Below, piece after piece: positions 56,167 through 64,000 of a DNA stretch of 64,000 nt. A model generated the notes under the pieces. It ran no database searches. It was not told where the DNA came from and worked only from the letters and a program-made list of their open reading frames with translations. The position numbers were made by a program, and so were the translations under genes. Position 1 is the stretch's first letter, and each line of letters opens with the position of its first letter. Origin of the DNA: Siphonodentalium dalli (lineage: Eukaryota; Mollusca; Scaphopoda; Gadilida; Siphonodentaliidae); contig CP136065.1 in NCBI GenBank assembly GCA_032622095.1, positions 204,362,618 to 204,426,617 of the forward strand. The letters run 5' to 3'.

Positions 56167-56534
56167 TGCAGACCCAAAAACCAATAGTCAACATTCAAAA
56201 CATGTGATCAGGTACAACAGTGAAATAAGAAAAACAAAAGGAAACAACATAATAATTAATTGCTCAGCAGAAAATGAGGGCGGCTTCTGGTTGGGATCAG
56301 ACAATTAAATACTATAAAGATGTACTTGAGGGACAACAGGGCTGTAACGTAGAGAGGTGATACAGTAAACAATACATGTAGGCCTACTTGGTTCAATCAG
56401 GAACTTTGGTTAAATTGCCACCAAGTTGTTTACAAGATACTGACATAGCGCATGCTATAAATCACCGCCACTCAATATTTCAGCGTTGAATGGGTCTCTA
56501 TATGAGCCACTGTCCTAAAAGAAATCGTCACGGT
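56167..56534. repeat. 367-bp direct repeat, copy 2
   Basis: Partner of 55477-55843 with about a dozen substitutions. Confidence 0.88.
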
Positions 56535-57359
56535 CTTGGGTGTTTTGCATATCGCTCAATCCTGACGTGCTGTATATAAACACATGCTAGGCTCACACAC
56601 AGTGTGTTTTGAGGAAATATCGCATTTATACTATATACTATTATTATACTATTTACTATTACTATATTCTTGTTATTTCTAAATTATTACCTATTCATAT
56701 AACGAAGGCCACGCACCCGTACCTTTAGAGTTAGTTCAATGTATATTATATACGAAATTACGCTTGCTTGATCTCGCTCGACATTGCAATCGGAATAGAT
56801 TGAAAATATGAATGCCATGCATCTAATCTATATTATTCTGGTATAACTTCGGACTTACTCGATTGGAATCCTCGTCTGTTTCCTTTACACAGTGGAGATA
56901 CATATATAGTTTCGGTATGGTGTATATATGGATTGTTGTCCCGATTTTCATATTTTATTTCAGGAAAAGTTAAAGTTCAAAGCTTTATTTATAAAGTCAG
57001 TCATTTAAAATAAAATTCAAAAAAAAAACGAGCATTTATGCTCTTTACTTACTTGTAAAATAAAAACAGTAGGCCCTTAATATACACAAACAATAACGTG
57101 AATAAAACATAACCAATCTGAAATAACACAATTGCCCATATGTATATAATGTGTACACAGTATATATACATTTTTAAATAACAATAGTTTACGTGGTGCT
57201 TGTACTAAACCATGCATTAAAATGATATTACTAACGAATTGCTGCATGACATGCGACACGACCGTTTGCTTGCATGCGTTGACCGCATTTATGTGAAAAC
57301 AGCTTTAAGCAGTGGTTTAACTTGTGCCAAATCGAACAAAACGAAGAGTTGTTTGTGTC
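56535..57359. other. Non-coding stretch, nothing recognised
   Basis: AT-rich, with TATACTATTATTATACT-like simple sequence near 56630. No gene or repeat end was recognised. Confidence 0.5.
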
Positions 57360-57367
57360 GATAAAAC

Positions 57368-57862
57368 CACAGGTCCCCAGAAAGAAAAAATTTACCCCAC
57401 CCCAATAGTACTTAAAGGTACTCAGTCCGATAAAACTCCTCTCAATTACTATTTCAATGGCTTCGGGAGTCAAAAATATTTGATTCGAGTCGAGGAAGCC
57501 ACCCATCAAAGCTCAGATTTATTAAATATCAATTTTAGAAATCTATTATTTTTCATTATCTGGAATACTTTCTGTCCCAGAATTTTACCGAAAAAGCTGA
57601 CCGACATACTCTCGATACTAAATTCCATTGAACAAAATGTTGCTATACAACACATTTTTGGCAATTATATACGATAGTTCACAGTCGTTAGCATTATTTT
57701 TGGATAATTAATCGATTCTGATAACTAAAGTGACCTTTGATAAAATTTTGTTGTTGTTGGAATCTGTTGAGATGGGGACCCTCTGATCGGATTGAGTACC
57801 TTTAATCCTATAGGAGTAAGTACTATTGGGGGTGGAGTAAAAAAAATTTCTGGGGACCTGTG
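57368..57862. mobile_element. 495-bp hAT-type MITE
   Basis: The ends CACAGGTCCCCAGAAA and TTTCTGGGGACCTGTG extend into inverted repeats of about 70-85 bp (CCAATAGTACTT, AAAGGTACTCA). A perfect 8-bp target duplication GATAAAAC lies at 57360-57367 and 57863-57870. The frame 57324-57677 runs through it and is not a gene. Confidence 0.93.
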
Positions 57863-57870
57863 GATAAAAC

Positions 57871-58662
57871 TATGACTGAATATCTAGTCTAGTTGATGAT
57901 GTTGAGGAATCATAAAGTTAATAATAAAAAAAAACCCACATCAAGAACGGGACGTATAACCGATAACGTGGTGTGGCACGTAGGCCCTACGCACCAGATT
58001 CAAATCATCGATCTATATTTAATATAATATAGGCCCTACGTCGATGTTCAAATGAGAGTGTGAGTCCTCAGGAAAAAAATCGACGCATGTGCCACTATTA
58101 CATCAGGATATGAAACACCATAGTCCAACTCACTGAAGTGCTGCAAATTTTTATAATTTTTTCAATATGTTGAGTGAAATGTGCTCCCATCACGAACTAA
58201 GTAGTGGTTCGTTCCATCCGTTTTATTCCGATTATAACTTTTTGTCAGTCGTACCTCGTGGCTGTCGCAAAGTTTCTTTCTGGAGTGGTGTGGTTTCGGC
58301 TCAATTTATGCCACACAGACCTCAATGTTGCTGAAAGTTGGCATCACGGTGACTTTCAAAGTGTCATTGTTGCATAATATGATGATAAATACCGATATAA
58401 TTGTGAAAATCCAAACTTATTTCAGTTGAAAAATCTTCGTCACGACATAACTCGAAATATGGTGAGATACTTCGTTTTCGCGCGAATTGTGTCACGTGGT
58501 TCACAGAGTAGCAACCTGGGTTGGACACGTGTTGTTCAATTGATTTTTGGTTGCAACCAAATAAGAATCTCAAATAAAAAAAATAATAGACATGGGCTGA
58601 TGCTAGGTTGGAATTTTTCAACAGTTGGAAGTCACCAGTTAGACTAATCCTATTTGAGGGTG

Positions 58663-58700
<38 letters not shown>

Positions 58701-60350
58701 GGGATGGTATTTTATCAGACTTGAATTTCTGTCAAGATTGTGAATTTCTGTCTGGCTCTTGGGGACGGGGAACAGTTCAATTTGAAATTTTAAAGACATG
58801 GCCCATGTCAGTTAGAAAATTAACAGAAATCCACCTACATGTACTTGGCTAAATAAAAATCAATTTCTCAGCCTCTTTTTTGTTTTATTTTGATTTATTT
58901 CAAAGTTGCAATTTCTCAAACCATTAAGGGGGAGGTCAAGTGAAACATTTTGAATGGGGATTTACATGCAAATCTCCCCAGCAAAAGTTGAGAATATGCA
59001 CTGCCCATGTTGATCAACAGACCCAACAATCATGAACTCAAAGTACTTAGCTGGCTGTTGACATTGGGAACATACATGTAACGTGTGCCACTAGCCACGA
59101 AATCAATTTTAACACGAAAGCAGGCAAGCTTGTGACTAAGTGGCCATTTTGAAATTATCTCCCCTGTTGTGAAAACATCAACATTAAACCCACGAATATT
59201 TGCAGTGAAAAAAGAAGGTGAAATATAAACTGATCTATAAAGATACCAGCTAGAATGATACCTCTTCGTTTGATTTCTAAATCTGAGCAAGTGCGGGTTC
59301 GATCATTTATTGATAGCATCAATATTCAACTGCAATAGCGATGTATTATTATTTTTTTTTTCAACCAAAACCAGCCACAAATATATCACTGCGCTTAGAT
59401 GGAGGAAAATAGTTCCAAAATTTATACTGATTTCATCTTAGAGTAATATAACTAAATATGATTTGGTGACATTACATACTCTTAGGGACCTATTAGTTGA
59501 CACTTAATTGAAGAAGAGGTATAAAAATACGAAACACGACACGATGATAGTTTTCCCGGGCTGCGGATGGCGAATTACCGAAACATGGATGAGTTCCAGG
59601 GCATGTCCGCCGCTAGTCTGAAAACAATAAATAAAATCAAGTTAAACGCTCATAAAAGAAGAAATTTAATACGATCGGTGATTAAATTACCACACAGATA
59701 TTGCGGATAACGGTATCAACATACTAGCACAATTAGATTGTCCTATTGAACAACGAAGAGCCCACTATTTAGAGCTGCTTGTTGAAAGTTTTTAAATGCA
59801 TGCATGGTTTGTTGTCAACCAGCCTCCATCTAGTCGAAATGGGGCGAACTAAACTTTGTTTGACTACAAAAAACATGTTCCCCTGAAAATTTTATTCTCA
59901 TTATCGTTTCAATTAATAATTTCGTTATGTACTACTGTTACTGAAACTGTCATTTAACTCTTACTCTGCCTCTGGACTGAAGTTCAACTTTAAAGATGTC
60001 ATTTTCCAAAAAATTTCCAAAATTCAAAAAATCTCCAAAACAATAATTTTGAATTGGTTCTCCATACCTCAATGTAAATAGTTCTTGCAAATGGAGGATT
60101 GGGACCAGTGGTGTTTACAGTTTATAATGTTCTATTTCTGCTTTCTGCAATACTATCAAAGGAATATCATGAGCCCATCCGCCTGGGGAATATCTGAGGA
60201 ATATTATGAGACATTTGGAGTTGATCACACTTGCTAGGTATGTAACTTTTGCTGGTTTTCGCAAAAAAAAACAGATTATTCCCATCAAACTCCTTTTTAA
60301 AAAAAATTTCTCCAACATTATTGCGTGGTGTATCATCACCAAACCCTATA
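57871..60350. other. Non-coding stretch with a long C-run
   Basis: A homopolymer C tract of about 38 bases lies at 58661-58698, directly after a TTGGAATTTTTCAACAGTTGG motif like those near 26400 and 44860. A small 41-codon frame with a moderate start context begins at 59585 but is not recognised. No RNA gene was seen. Confidence 0.5.
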
Positions 60351-60354
60351 CCCA

Positions 60355-61230
60355 GATAGCAATGATACGTTGGGCCAACGTTACAACCGTTGGCATAACG
60401 TTGGCTTGCCAACGGTTGGCAAAAAATACGTTGGCCCAACGTATTATTGCCAACCGTTGGCAAGCCAACGTTAAACCAACGTTGGGCCAATGTTGGCAAG
60501 CCAACGCTTAACCAACCGTTGGCAATAATAATGTATAGCATTTGTAAAGCGCCTTTCCCATGAGGCCCAAAGCGCTCAAAGTTTTTACAATTATTACCCT
60601 GATGAGCCTGAACATTCAGTAACCATCTACTGCTCCCCGGGGACAGGGGGAGGTACAGCCGGGAGTATGCGAGGATACCATATGGCTAGCATACTGACAA
60701 GATCTTTCACTGCTCATTATCAGGTACCCTTGTAATGCATGGGTGGTGCAAAGCAGACACAGTACGAGCGACCTTGCTCAAGGGTCACAACTTGGCGCGA
60801 GATTCAAACAGTGTACAATCCAACAATTGCACATCGCTCAAGTCGGCCAAGCCACTGCTGTGTGGAAACTCATAACAGACCACCAGCCAGCCGCGAACTC
60901 GCCTCGCTGTGTTGACGGCGAAGACAAGTCCAACGCGCTAACCACTGGACCACGGAGCTCCACAACGTTGGCCCAACGTTGGCCCAACGCATCAATGCCA
61001 ACGGTTGGCAAGCCAACGTTAAGCCAACGTTGGCAAGCCAACACTTAGCCAACGTTGGCCCAACGTATCAATGCCAACCGTTGGCCATGCCAACGTTAAG
61101 CCAACTTTGGGCCAACGTTGGCAGGCCAACGCTTAGCCAACCGCTGGCAAGCCAACATTAAGCCAACGTTGGGCCAACGTTAGCAAGCCAACGCTTAGCC
61201 AACCGTTGGACCAACCTATCAACCTACCTA
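60355..61230. repeat. GTTGGC palindromic minisatellite, split by a SINE
   Basis: Dense units of GCCAACGTTGGC, CAACGTTGGCCCAACG and GGCTTGCCAACGTT occupy 60370-60522 and 60962-61215. The left border is CCCAGATAGCAA (60353), the reverse complement of the end of the TAACGTTA array at 8206. Long frames on both strands (Ala/Asn/Gln/Trp-rich) follow from the repeat and are not genes. Related, decayed TTGGCC words occur again at 62675-62740. Confidence 0.85.
60523..60961 (-). mobile_element. tRNA-derived SINE with LINE-type tail
   Basis: On the minus strand it starts GGAGCTCCGTGGTCCAGTGG and continues TTAGCGCGTTGGACT, a tRNA-like head with an A-box-like TGGTCCAGTGG; the B box is degenerate (GAGTTCGCGGC). 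The 3' end carries CAAAGCGCTTTGGGCCTCAT, GGAAAGGCGCTTTACAAATG and an ATTATTATT run, the stem and tail style of CR1/L2-type LINEs and the SINEs they mobilise. It is inserted in the palindromic GTTGGC array. The array's repetition hides any target duplication. Confidence 0.85.
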
Positions 61231-61682
61231 ATCGAAATTTCAACAGTGTATTTTTAATTTTGCAAATAAATTGAGAATATCTTTTTCAGTTGATTTATTA
61301 GGAAAATCAAGAGATAATACCTTTATTAATGCAACTCATCACCAGGGTCCAACCTGATTTTTGGGTATATAATTAATTTTTAAACAAAATTGTTTATTAG
61401 TGCCCCTTGAGTCAATGAGGCCAACAACAATTATACCATGACACTCCTCACATCAATTTTTCCCTTGTTAATCAATTTTCCAAGACCTGATTCCAACCAT
61501 TTTGGGTATATAATGAATTAATTAGTTAAATTAATTATTAGTGCCATTTTAAGACATATGATGCATCAACGACACCTATCCCATGACACTCCCTGGGTGA
61601 ATTGACCCCCCTGGAGTCCAGCCGTTTGGTCATCTATAGCCAAAATATTTTTAAATGAAATATTAGTGCCCTTTTAACCCGA
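61231..61682. other. Non-coding stretch with a diverged tandem repeat
   Basis: Two or three loosely similar segments share TTTTTGGGTATATAATNAATT and ATTAGTGCC words (near 61355, 61500 and 61625). No gene was seen. Confidence 0.5.
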
Positions 61683-61772
61683 GAGCTTTCCGATGAACCA
61701 TATTTCCGACTAAATCCTGAAAAGTTACCCATAATTCCGCTGTGGTCGATTACTTAGGGCATTACTGTAACT
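61683..61772. repeat. Half-copy of the 214-bp hairpin family
   Basis: It contains GAGCTTTCCGATGAA, CCATATTTCCGACTAAATCC and TGAAAAGTTACCCATAATTC in the order of the right arm at 2610-2710, ending GGCATTACTGTA. The left arm is absent. Confidence 0.85.
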
Positions 61773-61894
61773 TTAAGACATATGAGATCAACGCAGCCTA
61801 TCTATTAATACTCCCCAGGTAAAATTACCCTGTACAAATTCTCATCTCCGCATGAAATATAAAGTTATTTCTCTATATTAATTCAAATTAAACA

Positions 61895-62340
61895 AGAGGT
61901 TGCACCACGGGTGCTGTGATACCCCCATGGTGAAAATTGAAATATGGGCTTGTCGGAAACCAAATTGTGATAATTTTAACAAATGACGAATGGAAATCTA
62001 ACATTTTCAGATAAAAAAGGCATAATAACTCTTGAACTGTAAATGTGAATGCCTCAATGAATCCTCTTTTGAAAGCACTCCTGATGCCAAACCTGCATAC
62101 CAAATTTCATCAAGATCTGATAACCCATAGTTGAGAAATACGAGTGGATGGACAGAAATCCAACATTTTCAGAAAAACAAAGAGGGATAACACTTAAGCA
62201 GAAAATGTGAACAACCTCAATGAACCCTACTGTGAAAACCCTTCTGATGACAAACCTGCATACCAAATTTCATTGATCATCCATCTGATAACCCATGGTT
62301 GAGATATATGAGCAGACGGATGGATGGAGGATGCATGTAA
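61895..62340. repeat. Two tandem copies of about 178 bp
   Basis: Shared words in order: AACATTTTCAGA, CTGTAAATGTGAA / CAGAAAATGTGAA, CCTCAATGAA, CCAAACCTGCATACCAAATT, TCTGATAACCCATNGTTGAG and a GGATGGACAG-type end. Family relatives of this CAAATTTCAT-type repeat are common in marine invertebrates. Minus-strand frames over the repeat are not genes. Confidence 0.8.
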
Positions 62341-62748
62341 TCCAGTATACCCCCCCCCCCCCCCCATCTTCTGGGATATAACAATTATTATTAAAGCCCG
62401 AATAAACCTGTAAAGATATTTTCTTATCTAATTGTGCTTTAAATCAGTGGAATTGCAGAACCATATTTAATAAAGTGAAGATTGTGTAACTTAATTAATG
62501 CATGTGATAAATCCATTATCGAGACTTAACACCAATGTTTAGAGTTGCAAACTCAATGCAAAGACAGTTAGAGATGGAATTATTTGTGTATAAAATCAGA
62601 CTCAAGTTGAGTGTATTTCATCTCACATGCATTACAGTGTTATAGTGAAAATGGCTTCAGCAGTTGAAGCGTAAAATGTTGGCCCAAAATTGGCATGTCA
62701 ACATTGGCCTAATGTTGGCACAATGTTGAACAAATGTTAAAACTGTAA
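62341..62748. other. Non-coding stretch with a C-run
   Basis: A C-run of about 17 bases lies at 62350. Decayed TTGGCC/GGCCAA words near 62675-62740 resemble the GTTGGC array. No gene was seen. Confidence 0.5.
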
Positions 62749-63390
62749 TCTCATATATATTTTGAAGACCTCTGTTTGTCTGTCTGTCTGTATGTTTTTC
62801 TGTCATTGATACAAATCTACGATTCTCGACGAAACTTGGTACGTGTGTGTAGTTTGACCAGGCGGTGGACGTTGTCGTATTGGCGAGCCCGTGCGGCGCC
62901 CGCTTCGCGCATGCGCAGACGAGATCTTGGAAACAGGTGGAGCTATCGACTTGAAATTTGGTATGTGAATGTATCTTGCCCCGGATACGAATTTTATCGG
63001 GTCGCCGAGCCCGTGCGACGCCAGCTTCGCGCATGCGCACACGAGATCTCGGAAACGGGTGGAGCTATCGACTTGAAATTTGGTATGTGAATGTATCTTG
63101 CCCCGGATACGAATTTTATCGGGTCGCCGAGCCCGTGCGACGCCAGCTTCGCGCATGCGCAGACCAGATCTAGGAAACGGGTACAGCTATAGACTTGAAA
63201 TTTGTTTTTTTAATAGCCCGGACAACGTCGGGCTGGGTAGAGCTATCGACGCCAGCTTCGCGCATGCGCAGACCAGATCTCGGAAACGGGTAGAGCTATC
63301 GACTTGAAATTTGGTTTTTGAACTGGGTAGAGCTATAGACTTGAAATTTGGTTTTTGAATAGCCCGGACAACGTCGGGCTCATCGGCTAG
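62749..63390. mobile_element. Helitron-like non-autonomous element, copy 1
   Basis: It starts TCTCATATATATTTTGAAGA after an A and ends, after the hairpin AGCCCGGACAACGTCGGGCT and a short spacer, in CATCGGCTAG followed by T. TC at the start, a 3' hairpin, CTRR at the end and insertion between A and T are the known Helitron rules. A TCTG run follows the 5' end. The interior is a 122-bp tandem unit. There is no Rep/helicase coding; Arg-rich frames across the repeats are artefacts. Confidence 0.75.
62860..63330. repeat. 122-bp tandem unit with GCGCATGCGC
   Basis: Units start around GATCTCGGAAACGGGTGGAG and run through GACTTGAAATTTGGTATGTG, CTTGCCCCGGATACG, GGGTCGCCGAGCCCGTGCG and CTTCGCGCATGCGCAGA. 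The GCGCATGCGC palindrome is at about 62908, 63030, 63152 and 63261; the last unit is shortened and disturbed. Confidence 0.9.
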
Positions 63391-64000
63391 TCTCATATAT
63401 ATTTTGAAGACCTCTGTCATTTATACAAATCTACGATTCTCGCCCGATCGGGACGAAACTTGGTATGTGTGTGTAGTTTGACCAGGCGGTGGACGTTGTC
63501 GTATTGGCGAGCCCGTGCGGCGCCCGCTTCGCGCATGCGCAGACGAGATCTCGGAAACGGGTGGAGCTATCGACTCGAAATTTGCTATGTGAATGTATCT
63601 TGCCCCGGATACGAATTTTATCGGGTCGCCGAGCCCGTGCAATGCCAGTTTCGCGCATGCGCAGACGAGATCTCGGGAAATGGGTGGAGCTATCGACTTG
63701 AAATTTGGTATGTGAATGTATCTTGCCCCGGATACGAATTTTATTGGGTCGCCGAGCCCGTGCGACGCCAGCTTCGCGCATGCGCAGACCAGATCTCGGA
63801 AACGGGTGGAGCTATCGACTTGAAATTTGGTTTTTGAATAGCCCGTTGAATAGCCCGGACAACGTCGGGCTGGGTAGAGCTATCGACTTGAAATTTGGTT
63901 TTTGAATAGCCGGACAACGTCGGGCTCATCGGCTATTGTGAATGTATCTTGCCCCGGATACGAATTATATCGGGTCGCCGAGCCCGTGCGACGCCAGCTT
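63391..64000. mobile_element. Helitron-like element, copy 2, directly abutting copy 1
   Basis: It starts TCTCATATATATTTTGAAGA in the base immediately following the CTAG end of copy 1. It repeats the same architecture, with three GCGCATGCGC units at about 63534, 63656 and 63778, then the hairpin CGGACAACGTCGGGCT and CATCGGCTAT near 63926-63935. There the end shows CTAT instead of CTAG, and the 122-bp unit resumes (GTGAATGTATCTTGCC) to the window edge. The element therefore continues or is followed by another. Confidence 0.7.

Noticed and set aside
55477-56534. Direct repeats considered as LTRs of a short LTR element
   Set aside because: The spacer is only 323 bp. No primer-binding site or polypurine tract was seen, and the repeats do not show TG...CA ends. 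A plain duplication is at least as likely.
59585-59710. Small 41-codon frame with a moderate start context (MDEFQGMSAASLKT)
   Set aside because: There is no homologue I recognise, no splice signals nearby, and it is short enough to be chance.
60167-61161. Frames with repeated LANVGLPTLAQRW-like peptides
   Set aside because: They are generated by the GCCAACGTTGGC palindromic repeat, which stays open on both strands.
62657-63929. Arg/Ala-rich frames of up to 127 codons on both strands
   Set aside because: They repeat with the 122-bp unit of the Helitron-like elements and contain no Rep or helicase motifs.

Overview
This is eukaryotic, metazoan-type DNA: A+T-rich, with no operons, long introns or intergenic space, splice-like signals, and piggyBac, hAT, Helitron, CR1/Jockey-type and SINE remnants. 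Frequent ACATGTA and TAGGCCTA words and the repeat styles suggest a marine invertebrate (mollusc-like or ambulacrarian). This is an impression; the window contains no gene that fixes the species. Nearly everything here is transposable-element and satellite DNA at different stages of decay. The only good cellular-gene candidate is a C2H2 zinc-finger coding block at 21.4-22.2 kb, and it carries two apparent frameshifts.

Layout. 1-8.2 kb: foldback elements (1.57-4.27 kb with a nested 1.97-3.33 kb element), a near-perfect 214-bp hairpin, a GGGATCCAGGGACATGG-type minisatellite, and palindromic TAACGTTA arrays with a 659-bp tandem duplication. 8.2-20.2 kb: two decayed piggyBac transposase copies in opposite orientation. 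They are entangled with a repeated coiled-coil exon and with in-frame 39-bp and 30-bp coding minisatellites, and a ~2.5-3 kb block (9-11.6 kb) is repeated at 17-20.2 kb. A possible Helitron relic and a three-copy 320-bp repeat lie between 14 and 15.7 kb. 20.2-23 kb: the zinc-finger block. 23-27.5 kb: a hAT-like transposase pseudogene split by one MITE and bracketed by two 434-bp related MITEs in inverted orientation.

29.4-34.1 kb: three hAT-type insertions with recognisable 8-bp target duplications. 34.8-39.2 kb: a 4.3-kb inverted-repeat structure whose core minisatellite switches strand half way. 40.1-41.3 kb: an internally deleted hAT element with residual transposase. 41.6-54.2 kb: a nested stack. 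An element with ~0.6-kb inverted ends and a ~185-bp satellite was invaded by a giant foldback with a ~208-bp satellite, flanked by 6-bp duplications. That foldback was itself invaded by a smaller foldback, which carries a further insertion, and by a 5'-truncated retroposon with a 14-bp duplication. 54.2-64 kb: a 367-bp direct repeat pair, a 495-bp hAT MITE, a tRNA-derived SINE inside a GTTGGC palindromic array, and at the right edge two head-to-tail Helitron-like elements made of a 122-bp unit, each unit carrying a GCGCATGCGC motif.

The genes do not form a working pathway. What links the regions is a history of insertion, palindrome formation and tandem amplification. The order of several insertions can be read directly from target-site duplications and from the uninterrupted partner arm.
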